A stretch of DNA of 64,000 bases from Pseudo-nitzschia pungens (Eukaryota; Bacillariophyta; Bacillariophyceae; Bacillariales; Bacillariaceae), in contig CM074758.1 in assembly GCA_037355855.1 (NCBI GenBank), positions 2,391,001 to 2,455,000 on the forward strand, in the 5' to 3' direction. The position numbers and the translations under genes are program-made. This document shows positions 21,135-33,446 of this stretch, piece by piece (within the stretch, counting starts at the first letter, position 1; the number at the start of each line of letters is the position of its first letter). A model generated the notes under the pieces. The model made no database searches, had not been told where the DNA came from, and saw only the letters and a list, made by a program, of their open reading frames with translations.

Positions 21135-22890
21135 TTAAACGCCTGTTATCCGCACCACTGCCTGCTTCGACGACAAGGAAAATCCAAGATATTCGTACTT
21201 CCACCCAAAGCGTTTACAGCACTCCCTCCAAGCCCTAAATTCATCCTGCCTCCAAGTGGGGTGACAAATATATTCGTCAAAGACAAGGATAGTGCCAACA
21301 ACAATTCTACCATGCAATGCTTCAAGAACATCAAGGGTACTTGTGTACAAGTCACAATCAACATTGGCATAAGCAACGTATGCATCGTCACCAAGATTTT
21401 TTAGAAACGGAGCGAGAGTCTCACTGAAGAGCCCTTTGTAGAAATACACATTTTCTGCAATCGATGGCATGATACCCCCGGTAGAATAAGATCCTGCTGG
21501 CTCTGATCCCCATGCTTGCGGAAGCCCAGTACTTTAATTTCACGAAAACAAAAAGAAATTGACAAGAATGAGAGGAAAAGGTGGGATGCATATGGAGCAT
21601 TTTGGCAACAATACACGGACAGCCAAAGTACTTGAAACTTACAAGGTATCAAACCCATGCATTTCAATGTCGAGGGGTAGAATCTCCTGGGTCATTCTCA
21701 TGGACTTTCCCGATCCGACACCAAATTCGAGGACCAGTCCATGCGCCTTGTTCTTGCGTTGGTGTTCGATGAGAGGCATGGCGGCACCAAGTGCAAGTTT
21801 CAGCATGTCACGGGTTCCTCGATGCAGATTTAGTAGAACTGGGTCAGTGTTCCGAGTGTGCCACCTGAAAATATCGTTAGATACAACGTCTACAAATGCA
21901 TGGTTTTTTCTTGGGAAAAACTCTGATGACGAACACCGTTTGAGTTTCCATCTTTTCTGGTAGCTGGATCTAAGTTACACTTACCTAACGTATCCCCACG
22001 AATCACTCAAACACGACGTAACTGCTTCAGACCGTTGTATCGACTCCAAGATCTGTTCAGCTTCTTCCGTTTTGCCCAATCGTTCCAACGCCACACCCAT
22101 ATAGAACAAAACCAATGTTTTATTGGATTCCCTCAATGTTGCTCGGTAGGCCTCTACGGCCTGTTCAAGGTGGTCTAAATTCTTGCCGTTGCCTCCTGTT
22201 GCTTCAAGGGACGTCCCAATGCCCTTGAAAGACTCTGGCGACGGAAAAGGATCGATTTCCACAGCCATTCTGCAATGTGGACGTTTGGCGAGTATTGCCA
22301 AAAAAAAGGTCAAGAAAGTCAATACGGATGACAGGATATTTCTACGTTAGTATCCATCTCTGGCTCACTTTTATAAGCGTTCCGTTCGGTTCCTGCGGTC
22401 AGAACTGGGTTTCAAATCGTTCTCGCTCATTTTCGAACCCCAACTTACGTGTACAGTCGAACTGCAGCATTTGCATCACTCAGTGCGTCCGCATTCAAAA
22501 ATCCCAACCTTACAAGAGTATACGAAAGAACCGCTTGGCAATCCTCCTTTGAGAGATCTGTGACGTGTTCAAAATTTTCAGGCAGCTCAAGAAAACACTG
22601 AAAAAGTGTTGCTGCCTCATGAAACTGCACCACTTGCTAGTCTGGGTTGACCAGACTTCTCGAGCTGCGTTCCTCTTCGAAACGCTCGATCAGCCTCTCC
22701 AATGACTGCATTCCAGGCAACGGGTTCATCAACCAGTTGAGCCAGTGAAGATAACGACAGTGGTGGACGCCGATCATTTCTTCGAAAAAAAGTTGTTGCT
22801 TCTTCTATCCGTCCTTGTATCATCAATCGTAAAGGCGTTTATTGACAAAGCGGCGAACAGACTCCACACAAAAGCCAAGTGGTACTTCAT
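21135..22890 (-). CDS. TPR + TylF-family O-methyltransferase fusion, with two apparent +1 frameshifts
   Basis: Exons 22890-22449, 22269-21985, 21864-21643 and 21531-21135, all GT..AG with matching phases. The N-terminus MKYHLAFVWSLFAALSINA is a signal peptide. TPR-like helices follow (EEATTFFRRND, QFHEAATLFQCF, EAYRATLRESNK). The C-terminal half is a TylF/macrocin-type SAM methyltransferase: LVLEFGVGSGKS (SAM loop), GFDTFTGLPQAWG, then DCDLYTST and VFDEYICHPTW. Exon 1 is readable only if one base is skipped near the seven-T run (22785-22791) and another near 22622-22640. Its length leaves exactly that remainder. With both corrections the protein would be about 447 aa. Substrate unknown; a secretory location is inferred. 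Confidence 0.72.
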
Positions 22891-23641
22891 TGTTTTCATT
22901 GTCATCATCTGCCAAGAATATTCTACCACCGTTTGATCAACTTCAATTTGTTAAAAAAAAAGCATACACCAAGACGAGAACGCGGATGCAACTTCGATGG
23001 TTTCTCGTCTATTCATACCGACTGACCCTGTCCGGATGAAACGAACCAAGTACGAAGTAGATCGAACGGTTGATTGAATGAACAATTCACAGCTCTTGAG
23101 AGATTGAGTGAGGAGCAAGATCATGCTCTTACTTCTACTCGTACGGTACACGTGCCGGTAAACCTTACCGTTCGAAAGACGTGCGAGTGATTGGGGCCTG
23201 ATGGCATCCTTTTATTTTTTTAGATGGTTGTTGAATTGAATATTCCATCGTTTTACGTTGATGCCATCAAAAAGTGACGTACCAGTACCAGGTACTAGAC
23301 GTACTCACTTCTTATATTATGAGTATCTATAAATCATATATTCAAACTCAATCATCATTGGCGGGAAGCGGGAACGAAAACTTGTTTGACCGATACGGTA
23401 TTATTTATCCAGGGCAAAACCCATACGAGTTTCGTCCGTTGCCTCTAAAATTCGAAGTAGAATTCGTAATGCGTGATGGTCGGCCAACATTCCTCTCACG
23501 TTTCGACTCAACAAGGCACCATCAGTAATAAATGAAAGCATAAACGTAACCGAGAAGAAGAAAAAACAGCGAAGAGCAACAGGCTGGAGAATGCACGACT
23601 AATAGCCGTTGTCAGCAAGGGCGTTATCTTTCTGGTTCATC
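22891..23641. other. intergenic between divergent genes
   Basis: The TPR-methyltransferase gene starts leftward and the Na+/H+ exchanger rightward. A 69-codon ATG frame at 23319-23528 could be a 5' exon of the exchanger but I cannot join it convincingly. Confidence 0.4.
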
Positions 23642-25685
23642 ATGTCCGTCATCTTCAGGTGCGCCGACAGGGTTTCCATCGTTAGCACCGAACATTACAG
23701 AATCCTTTATTGAGGCTGAGAAGGCAGAGTTGGAACATGAATTTGACGCCGAAGCAGCATTCACCCTCAATTTGACCATTATTGCATGCCTCTTGCTGGC
23801 ATATGTCATCAAGAGGTTCAGAATCTACAGTCTCCCCGAATCCGCAGGAGCGCTACTTGTGGGTGTAATCGTAGGCGGCATGGCTCGTTTGGCGGTCGGC
23901 GTTCAGAGACTCGATTTATTTGAATTCCAGCCCGAGGTATTCTTTTTCGTCTTGTTACCTCCAATTATATTCGAGGCTGGCTATTCGTTGGATCGCAAGG
24001 GATTCTTTGAAAATATCGGTGCCATCACCCTCTTTGCTATGTTTGGGACATTCATCAGCACATTTGTGGTTGGATATTTGTGTTTCTATGCCGCTCAGCT
24101 TGGATTGGTCAACATTGATGATGAGAGTCCCATGGAAGCCCTGATCTTTGGAGCGTTGATATCTTCCGTCGATCCCGTTGCAACCTTGTCCATTATGGGC
24201 AACGAAGAACTCAACGTTGATCCTCTATTGTATTCGCTGGTATTTGGAGAGTCGGTTTTGAACGATGCAGTAGCCATCAGCTTGTTCAAGACATTTTTCC
24301 GCTTCTACAATCCAGAAATCCCTGATACGGACGTATCTTACGTCGCGATCATTCTTTCATTCATCTTTGTCAGTGGTTGCAGTATACTTGTGGGCGTGGG
24401 GATTGGTCTGTGTGCGAGTTGGTTGTTCAGACACACCGATCTGAAGCTCTATCCAAATCTAGAGACGAGTTTGCTTATGTGTTTTTGTTACCTATGTTAT
24501 GCTGTTGCCGAAGCAGTTGGAATGAGCGGCATCATGGCATTGTTTTCTCAGGGGGTTTGTCTCAGTCATTACAACGCTTACAATCTTAGTATGGTTGCTC
24601 ATGTTGCGAGTGAACAGATCTTCTCTACTTTTGCCACGTAAGATTGTGCAATCGATTCGGGTATGGTTCGTCAGTTATCAAGTCTCTTACGTGTAAATTT
24701 TCAACCTTTTGACTTCATTTCATCTGCAACCCAACAGCCTCACGGAAACAATTGTCTTCATTTACATGGGAATGGGAGTATTTACCGGAGGACTCAAGAA
24801 TTTTTCGCTGTCTTTAACAATAGTTGCCTTTGTCAGCTGCTTGATCGCACGCGCTATTAACATCTTTCCATTGAGTTTTCTTGCGAATGTGTGTCGCGAA
24901 AGGTCGAATAAAATCACGGGCAAGATGCAAGTTGTTCTGTGGTTTGCCGGACTTCGTGGAGCGGTCGCCTTCGCGTTGTCAGAGAATATGGTACGTACAA
25001 TACAAAATCAATACTTTACCGTTGTGAGAATTCAATACTGTATTTGTGGTGGAGTTCGTGTGAAAGATCGTATTCTCGTAAAACACAAACTCATTTGAAG
25101 TGTGATCTGTGCATTGCCAAGCCTGGACCGCACAAAGACGTCTATCAAACTTCGACCTTGACTATTTGCATCATTACAACTGTGTTCTGTGGAGGATTCA
25201 CAGAGCGTATGTTGACTTTCTTTGGAATGAGAGAAGAGCCCACGCCAATGCTTAGTTGCAGTGGAGATTCCGAAGAGGACAACTTGCATCTCAATTCTTT
25301 GACGTATAAACCACCCGTCGCAAAACCACGCGAAACCCCCTTCTTGGAACGAAGGAGGCGACTAAAGGAGGGAATCAAGGGTGTTTGGTATAGATTTGAT
25401 GAAAGAATCCTGAAACCGCATTTTGGTGGTGAACAAATACTGAAACCTGTCAAAGCCATGCAGGAGAGTCAAAGCCATGATTACTCTCATGATTCTTTCC
25501 CTCACAATGTTGCAAAGAGCAATGGGACTTACTGGTCATCCCAAAATAGAGGGATTTATGAAATGGGGAAAATCAACGGAGAGACTGGACGAACAGAAAG
25601 TCAAATAGAACCTCCTGAGGAAGAAATGATATCGTTGACGGCAGTCCTCGACACGGAACTGGAGGAAGAAGATTTTATTGCCTGA
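23642..25685 (+). CDS. Na+/H+ exchanger, CPA1/NHE family (organellar type)
   Basis: Exons ?-24637, 24738-24990 and 25122-25685, about 600 aa. There are ten or more membrane segments. FVLLPPIIFEAGYSLD corresponds to the NHE drug/cation-site helix, LVFGESVLNDAVAI holds the exchange-critical Glu and Asp, and GLRGAVAFALSENM is the TM11 signature. An AVAFAL-type TM11 is commoner in endosomal/Golgi NHE6-8. The C-terminal tail is acidic. The open frame runs in from the left with no ATG. The given start ATG 23642 works only with one skipped base right after it, and an upstream exon is the alternative. Electroneutral Na+/H+ antiport across an endomembrane is inferred. Confidence 0.85.
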
Positions 25686-27295
25686 ACGGTGAAAAGGTTG
25701 TTGATACTTACAGCATCGATATAAATCGTTTGATCAATGTGCTGTGTGATAGCATCAAGAATTGCATCCACAAAAAATCTCGCTCTTCGGAAACGACAGT
25801 CAGCCCTCCAACGAAACTAAGGAAAGCGCACCAAACGCATCGCTTCAACGGTGTTGCCAAGAGACATTTTTCTTGAGGAAATCATAGGATTTACTTTGTT
25901 TGAGAAAATCTGAATTGCTTTCTGTGTGCCACTGTCCATCTCCCACGTCAGAAACCACGATTATGACAGAGATTCTTCCTGCAGTTGCCCACTATGAACA
26001 CCAATACACATTTTTGGCATTGATGCAATATGATCAGGAGACGGCGTCTCAATGAAACGCACTCGACTTGGAAATGAAGCGGCGAAAGTAATGGAGAAAA
26101 GTAACTTTTGTGTTGGAAACTGTGCCAAAGGACGAGATTTATACATCAAGTTCGGTAGATTTTTGTGGAATCTTATTAAAAGAACCCCAGTGTTGCAGTG
26201 AGAACGAAGCATTTAAATAGGGTACTAATCATCCTTGTTAGTTGCTCCACATCCCTTTGCCCCATACGGTAGGGTCTTGACTACGGAACTGTGCATAGTA
26301 ACTTTGCTCTGTCTCATCACTATAAGTTACGAGTTCGTAGCAGGTTCCATATGAAAGATCTGCATGTTTCTCAAATCAAATACCATGCATTAAAATAGTA
26401 ATGATACTAATGTGCACAGTAAAGTCTGTATGTACTCGTATCATCATGTTTTATCGTCATCAAGTAAAAAAAGAACGGAATCATTGTGATCCGTTCGGAA
26501 TTGCCGTTGTTTGATTGAGAGAATGAAACAATGTGTTGAGAGAATGAAACAATTTGTTGAGAGAATTAAACAATCCGCTAGTCAGTTGCATTCACATACT
26601 GAATACCGTAGGAGACTGTAATGAACAAATAATAATAATAATAGTAAAAACCTTACTATTAGGTTACAATTCCTCATTCAGGGCTATCCTTCTTAGTGTT
26701 AGTATAATCACTGCACGTACAGTCGATACAGGTAATACAGGTAACTTTCGTACCTAGGTCCTATAGATTACTCACCCTTGATATACTAAGCGTACTCGTA
26801 ACTTACTCTCAAACCTTGTCGCAGCACTCATGAGTGGGCTGATCGTTTTGACAATGACACTTGTTGCAGTTGGAATGATTTTTTGATGTGTGCTTCGCAT
26901 CTTATCTTCCATCCGACTTCCATGTACGAATTTTGATGAAACAATCAATATTTGACGTAGTAGCCCCGTTTCATCCGGAGTCGCAAGATTACGCTCTAAC
27001 CAACATCCCAAATCGATCGAGGAGTAATTGTTACAAGCATGTCAACGGTGCGCCCACCATTTATTTCTCTCCTTCTGGTAGTTCTCCTTCTGCTTACCTC
27101 TATACGCGGAATCATGCATATCGTGTTATCACCCCAGAGCGATCGCTCAGAATCATAACAACCACCATAGCCATGCCATTGCTGTAGCCATACCCCAACA
27201 ATTTAGTCCAGTACGACAGCACCGTTGGAAGCAAATGCATCGCTGCCGCCACAGCAGCTGGGCATCAGTTAACGGAAATATTCAAGGAACGGTGG
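25686..27295. other. intergenic, no supported gene
   Basis: 1.6 kb, AT-rich. It holds the 21-bp tandem repeat noted separately. Small open frames near 25961-26212 and 26888-27187 show no domain. Confidence 0.5.
26515..26577 (+). repeat. 21-bp tandem repeat, three copies
   Basis: The unit TTGAGAGAATGAAACAATGTG is followed by two copies differing at one to four bases. Confidence 0.9.
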
Positions 27296-27791
27296 ATGAA
27301 ACTGCACCATTCCATCCTCGCCATTCCAAAATGTAACAAATCCCTCCTCAGAATTTCTGCTTCGGTCGCCCTTGCAGCAGGTGGAATTGGAGTATTATCT
27401 CGCTACCAATTACCGGTATCAACGAGGCAAAGACTGAATAAGGGCATCTGGAAGAACGAAGGTGCCGAAGGTCAACGACGATGCGACACCACAAAACGAT
27501 GGCGAACACAAAAATGTCGACGACAACTCTGAGGTGGAGGAATCTTCGATGTCCTCCGCTATGATTGCGACAATTGGTGTTTACAAGAACTTTATCAGTC
27601 CTCTCCTGCCACCCGCGTGTCGCTTTGTCCCTACTTGCTCTCAATATGGAGTACAGGCAATTAAAGAGTTCGGACCAACCAAAGGTGTCGTATTGACGTC
27701 GTGGAGGCTTTTGAGGTGCAGTCCTTTCGGCGGAAAGGGCTACGATCCACCGAAATGGCCACCAGTCTCATATACATATTCTTCATACTGA
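27296..27791 (+). CDS. yidD: YidD-family membrane protein insertion factor, apparent +1 frameshift in leader
   Basis: The C-terminal ~75 residues are a full YidD (DUF37) domain: IGVYKNFISPLLPPACRF, PTCSQYGVQAIKEFG and WRLLRCSPFGGKGYDPP. Bacterial YidD sits near the YidC insertase, and eukaryotic copies are usually plastid or mitochondrial. The frame carrying the domain has no ATG. The ATG at 27296 opens a plausible hydrophobic/basic leader (LLRISASVALAAGGIG) in another frame. The span leaves remainder 1, so one extra base around 27440-27450 would join them into about 164 aa. A ~70-bp intron with donor near 27392 is an alternative. Confidence 0.75.
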
Positions 27792-28164
27792 TAATTTCTC
27801 GATTACGAGAACAAAGTGCAGAAAGCATGTCATTCCAAGATCACGCTAATATTTCGAAGTAAAAGGAAAAAGGAATAATGACAAAATAAAAGCTCCTTAA
27901 AAGAATTCTTAATTCTTCTGGTATTTTGGAAGAACCTGTCTTCAAGACGTGCTTGTAAATGCAACGTGGTTCAAATACGTTGTAACGACCATAACACCGC
28001 GATGTGAGTTGAGCGCGAAAACAAAACAGCATTCTGTATTCATTGCATATCCATCATGTTTGGTTCGTATCTCCGTCGTAGCAGATTCGAAAAGTGCGGT
28101 CAGACAGAAAAAAAGGGCATAGAGCGTTTCCGGTGTCACATAAGAAAGTTCAGGGAGGGAATCC
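27792..28164. other. convergent intergenic spacer
   Basis: 3' regions of yidD (plus) and gpsA (minus). No gene or RNA seen. Confidence 0.5.
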
Positions 28165-29707
28165 TTATTCTTCCACTCGGCTTCTCCTTCGTGCCTTTCG
28201 CCGTATTGAGCTAAATCTTCTTGGCTTTTCTTCATCAAAATTTTCCATCTGCATCGGCATGTTCATTAGAAGTTCCAAACCTTCTAATGGAGTACTCTTG
28301 CCTTCCAGAATTCTTGCAATACCAAACAGAATAGGATATTTCAAGTCCAAACGATATCCCCTGCATTCTTTCTCGATCAACCGGACAACGGCTAGGGCAG
28401 TATCTACACCTTCTGCAACTTCACTTGTTGACGCCAAGATTTCTTCCATTGTTTCACCTTTTCCAAGACGATACCCAAATTTCCGGTTCCTGGACAGAGG
28501 TCCGAAACACGTACCAAATGTGTCCCCCACGCCTGAAAACAAAATCAATACAACACAGTTTAGTTCTGAACTATCTTCCGACATGGCACCGTAAAAAAGG
28601 CAATGACAGCACAAATATGCAGAATAGATTTGCCACCGAAATCCACAAAGCATATTTTTGCTGTTTTCTTTTTCATCATTATTTCTTACCGGACAAACCA
28701 GCTATTGTACTCGATTTTGCTCCAAAGGTAATACCCAAACGTCTCATTTCATTGCAACCCCTTGTCACCAATCCACTCATGGCATTAGTCCCAAGTCCAA
28801 GTCCCTCACACATGCCGGCACCAAGAGCAATGACATTTTTCACCGCTCCTCCAATTTCTACACCAATCACATCCGTGCTTGTAAAACATTTGAATCGACC
28901 ATCACTAATCAGGGCTGCGAGATCCCGCGCCAAATCCAAATCTTCGGACGCAATTACTACGGCTGTGGCGCCAACACCTTCCACAATCTCACGTGCAAAC
29001 GATGGGCCGCTTAGAAACGCCAAGGGTCGATCCTCTCCTAGTACGTCCCGGATGACGTCAGCCATGAAACCCATGCTGGTAGTTTCGATCCCTTTGCTGA
29101 CACTCAAAATAGGAGTATGAACAGGAATGAATTCTTTTACGCTTTCCAAAAATTTCCGCGAGTATTGACAGGGGACAGCGTGTATTATGTAAGTTGCATC
29201 GGGGAGGCACTCGTTCGGATCTGCTGTCGCTCGAAGCCGAGAGGGAAGTTCGATGTCCTTCATGTAGCGCGGATGGCGGTGATCCCGATTGATAGCATTG
29301 GCGATTTCTTCGTCACGCACTAGAATCGTCGTGGGAAGTCCTTGCCGAGCACAAATCGTTCCCATGGCTAATCCGAAGTTGCCGCCTCCCATGACAGCAA
29401 TTCGGACCGGATATGTTGGACTCAGAATAGAGGACGACATAGCTTTCAACGCTACACCACAGCTCTTTCTTCTACCACTGCTGCTCCACATGATGTTACT
29501 CGTCGGTGTTGACTCAATCCGTTCCTGCGAATTTTGAAAGTATGGATGCGATTGGTGTTGTCGCGTTTTGATGCCGTTGTCTATAATTGTGGAACGGGAG
29601 ACATCAAATCCAGACACCAGGACCATTGAAATTGTGAAGAAAAACATGAAAATGGTTCTAGTCTTGGAAATTCTCCTGCGACCGTTCTGTAATGTAGAAC
29701 ATATCAT
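28165..29707 (-). CDS. gpsA: NAD(P)+-dependent glycerol-3-phosphate dehydrogenase, plastid-type leader
   Basis: Exons 29707-28690 and 28532-28165 give about 461 aa. The enzyme interconverts dihydroxyacetone phosphate and sn-glycerol 3-phosphate for glycerolipid synthesis. The dinucleotide loop is MGGGNFGLAMG. LSVSKGIE and SGPSFAREI follow, and the catalytic-Lys region is EIGGAVKNVIALGAGM. The C-terminal domain holds GDTFGTCFGPLSRN, with the substrate-binding Arg in RNRKFG. The ~95-residue leader has a hydrophobic helix ending LVSGFDVS, the Phe-containing diatom cleavage motif, so plastid import is inferred. The C-terminus is Arg-rich and family-atypical. Confidence 0.9.
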
Positions 29708-31007
29708 TGTGCTTTTCTTTTGTTTGCTTTTCGCAACCTATGAGTTCCAAATAAGTTGGTTTTATATCTCCTTCGTAATGTTTGGATTAATGAGAAGACC
29801 GATCGACTTCAAATCGGAAAATGGAAAGATGATGAAGGCATAGACCTTTTGCCGTCATGCAACATACAGATTCTCAGCCCTCTGCAATAAATCGGTATGA
29901 GAAACTACCTTAAAGCTGAACAACAAGCAGAGGGTTCCTACGGAGAGAGCTGACTCTGACCACCCCAACATGTATATGTTTGTGCTATTGAAGCCATCAA
30001 CACTTGCTGGCATGCACTGAATTCATAGACTTCACAGACGGAACGCTGCTCATTTACCGTATCCATGGTGCGGTGTTATTCATCGACAAATAAATGACGT
30101 AGGCGTGCACGTGGAGGCCATTACTATCTTGACAATCTTTCCTTCTCATGATAAGGACTGAAAAAAGTCAGTCACGAACAAAAGCTAGAGAGCTTCTGTG
30201 ATTGTCTGCGAAAGAACAACACCGACCTCAGAACTGCTACCGGTAATTACGTTCTCGTGCGTACTGAGGCTCGAATTTTCCTACGAAGTACAGTAACTTA
30301 CTTTTTCTTCTACTTCGTAATTGCTGTACGAGCATTCAGTACGTACGACGTACGGGTATCGGATATGACGGCACACGTACTGGACTAAGGTTTATCTCTA
30401 TTCTCCACTGTATGCCATGTGATAGGTACAGAACGAGTTCCAAACTTTAGAAAAGAACAATTCACCGCACGAACCAAAAAATACGAACTAAGCCTTAAGA
30501 TTACGGTATTACTGTAAATAATACAGAAATTGGATACGAACTCTACAAGAAAAACTTCGTAATACGTACGTAAGGTTACTACGTACACTCGTACGACCTT
30601 TTTTATGGTGCGAACAGAAATCTCTCTCAATCATGAACAATCTCATCACTAATGAATGAATGCATATCAAGCAGAAATAAATAATAATGATACGATCGGA
30701 ACAGTCCATCTTTTGAGACCCAATAGAATTTGACTGTGCTTTCACGATAACGGTACGGTACCGGTAAGCATGGGAAAAAAATTCTTTTGTTGATTTGTTG
30801 AGAGTAACATTACCAGATTACAAGTAAGATCTTACTTGTGCTTTGTTTTCTACTAGTAGGAAAGGTGGCCTTTCTCGCATCGGATACAACCATCAGCCAC
30901 TGAGGTAGGACATATCAAGACTCGACCGATATCACAAAAAAGTTTTTCCAATAACAGAAACGATTTGAAACTAAATGCTGGTGGAAAAGATAGCTCAACA
31001 CATCAAA
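29708..31007. other. intergenic rich in recurrent palindromic words
   Basis: No gene seen. Between about 30240 and 30780 there are CGGTAATTACG, TACGAAGTACAGTAACTTAC, repeated ACGTAC and TACGGTACCGGTAAG words. Confidence 0.55.
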
Positions 31008-32074
31008 ATGACAAAGCCAATAATTCTCGGAATCGCCGGTGGCACCGGAGCTGGGAAGGTAATCATCAACAACGGGGGGTGTCTTCATTTCAAAGATATG
31101 CTGATGCGCTGGTTGGCTCAGATTGCATCGCCACTTTTCAATTCGCTCACTTGATAACATGGATATTTTTTATAGACAACGTTGTCGAGGGCAGTTTACA
31201 ATGCTCTGGGAGGCGAAGCAAACTGCGTGTATTTGACGCACGACCACTACTACAGAGACCAGTCTCACAAAACGTTAGAGGAGCGGTCGAAGACCAACTT
31301 TGATCACCCAGATAGCCTCGAGACGGAACTGCTCGTCAAAAATTTGCGGGAACTCAAGGACGGGAAGATCGCAGTTCTTCCGACATATGATTTCAAAACC
31401 CACTCTCGCACACCCGTTACTACAATGGTGAGAATCAATGCAACCACTAACGTAATGAGTGCATCGAATCCGATGATGAACTTCGTTTGCAAGTTTCTTT
31501 AAGGAAATAACTGATTGCACTCACAAAATTTCCTGTCTGTCAATTAACAAAGGTCCACCCAAAGAAAGTCATCATCGTGGAAGGAATATTGATTTTTACC
31601 AACCAAGAGCTTTGCAAGGAAATTGATATGAAAGTGTTTGTGGTACGTTTTGGTGTAGAAACATCTAAACTGGTGTGAGTCACTTGTAAAACCAATATCT
31701 CTAACTGTTTTCGCTGATGTAAATTTACACCAGGATGCGGATAGTGACACGAGAGTTCTCAGACGAATACGGAGAGATACTGTCGAACGCGGAAGGACAA
31801 CAGAGTCGTAAGTAAATACAGCTTTTTTGAGAGCCATAGGTGCGCACGACAGTCGGTCTTAGTTCTCATCTCTCTCGTTTGGTTTTCTTGTTGCTGATCA
31901 AAAAGAATCATCAAGCAATACGAATTACACGTGAAACCCATGCACTCTGAATGGGTGGAGCCGTCAAAGTCCAAGGCAGATGTGATTATCAATTCGGAGA
32001 CGGGGACAAGCCAAAAGATTGCGATCGATATGCTTAGCAACCATCTTCGAGTTGCGGCCAATCTCGAAGTGTGA
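31008..32074 (+). CDS. udk: uridine/cytidine kinase, five exons
   Basis: Exons 31008-31058, 31176-31427, 31553-31642, 31734-31807 and 31906-32074 give 211 aa, the usual length. Walker A GIAGGTGAGK ends exon 1 and continues TTLSRA in exon 2. HDHYYRD, NFDHPDS and PTYDFKTHSRT are the nucleoside-site motifs. VIIVEGILIFTN is Walker B. The lid is RVLRRIRRDTVERGR and the tail HVKPMHSEWVEPSK. It phosphorylates uridine/cytidine in pyrimidine salvage, presumably in the cytosol. All five exons join in phase, so the model is firm although no single open frame shows it. Confidence 0.92.
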
Positions 32075-32507
32075 TTGGATGAAAAACAGACTTGCTATAA
32101 TTTCGCTACTTTCATTTTTGACTTTTGTGATCACCCAAATAAAAAAGCAAGTTATGTTGCAAATCAATCGACCGAGAAAGAAAGCTACAAAAATATAAAT
32201 GCATTATGCTTATTGTTTCTGTTATAGTTTGAACTGTTCATTTCTTACAAATATTTTTTACAATATTTCTTGATGCTTTTCCCTTCTGGGTTGTTGGTGC
32301 ATCTAAACATACGGCTGAAAAAAAGATGATATCTTCAATTCATGAAAGTCTGTTTCTCGTCGTCTCGTTTTGGAATTTCGCATTTGGACTTTGTTGAATT
32401 TGATAGTAATTACAGATAAAGCTGAAACCGATGCTTCGTTCGATATTAATGAAGCGCCTGAGATAATGCTTTCGGCAATCAATCCACATGAATTCATTTT
32501 CTCTTTT
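32075..32507. other. convergent intergenic spacer
   Basis: AT-rich 3' regions of the uridine kinase and TLC genes. No gene seen. Confidence 0.5.
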
Positions 32508-33446
32508 TCACAGACCTTTATCCACATATTCTACTGTTTTCCCCATGCCCTTGTTCGCTCTCTTCCGTCTAAAATATCGCATTTTTGACATGACTAAGTC
32601 AATGGTCCATTTTAGATTTAATACGCAGAAGATGGACTGCAGAACTGGCGGAAGTAAATCAATATTCCACAAAGTACCGAGCCGTTTTGACTCTTTCATG
32701 TATTGCTTGGTGAGGTGTAACAGCAGCAACGGATATAGGAAGACTCGGATGGAAAACCATGTAATATAAAAGCAGAGGCTGATGAGTTTGAGTCTGATCG
32801 AAACAAAACTCAGATCAATTATCCACGGTGGAAAGCCCTGCTTATTGAAGACTCTTCGGGCAATCAAGAACCAAGTGTTGATTTCCACACTCAAACACGC
32901 ACCCATGCACCAACGACTTTGCGGGCGGTAGAAAGGAACCAACAAATAGATTAATGTGACAATGTGATGCTGAATTATCACAGCTGGAGACTTGACGCAT
33001 TTTGGAACTATCAAGACCCAAAAAAAGTCGGTAACAAAGTAGGATACGGTGGCCCAAAAAAACAGATCGAACCATTCACCAGTCCATGCGTCGGCTAGGC
33101 GCTGTTTCTTTCCCAAGTTGAACAAGCGATCCCAGTTCCAATTCATCACATTCAAGACAACGATCGGAATCAATACAATCAGGTTGAAGAAATCGTGGGA
33201 ATCTCTTGCCCAGTCATCTTCATAATTTGGAACACCGGGGAGTGCCAATCGTTTACCGACAATATTCTTCTCGACGTTGAAATGGTCTTCGATCAGGGAC
33301 TTCCTCAATTTGGGTGGGGCCGAACGCGACCGCCGTTTCAGTGTCTTTCGAATGACCGCTATTGGACTCATCGGAAGACCCTTGTCTCGACGGGAAGGTG
33401 GCGTCGGCGACGATGGAGATGAAATGTTCTCATTGTCAGGATTCAT
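32508..33446 (-). CDS. TLC-domain membrane protein, paralogue 1
   Basis: A single exon of about 312 aa. The start is the ATG at 33446, since the longer frame opens with GTG. After a Ser/Arg-rich cytosolic N-terminus there are five to six membrane segments. The TLC core reads YFVTDFFWVLIVPKCV, IIQHHIVTLIYL and LSVEINTWFLIARRVF (HH and the NTWFL motif). The C-terminus is basic. TLC proteins include ceramide synthases and lipid regulators of the TLCD/TMEM136 type. The acyl-CoA synthase motif is not evident, so a lipid-handling role is only inferred. A second member lies at 53060-54211. Confidence 0.8.
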   Translation of the reverse strand: MNPDNENISSPSSPTPPSRRDKGLPMSPIAVIRKTLKRRSRSAPPKLRKSLIEDHFNVEKNIVGKRLALPGVPNYEDDWARDSHDFFNLIVLIPIVVLNVMNWNWDRLFNLGKKQRLADAWTGEWFDLFFWATVSYFVTDFFWVLIVPKCVKSPAVIIQHHIVTLIYLLVPFYRPQSRWCMGACLSVEINTWFLIARRVFNKQGFPPWIIDLSFVSIRLKLISLCFYITWFSIRVFLYPLLLLHLTKQYMKESKRLGTLWNIDLLPPVLQSIFCVLNLKWTIDLVMSKMRYFRRKRANKGMGKTVEYVDKGL

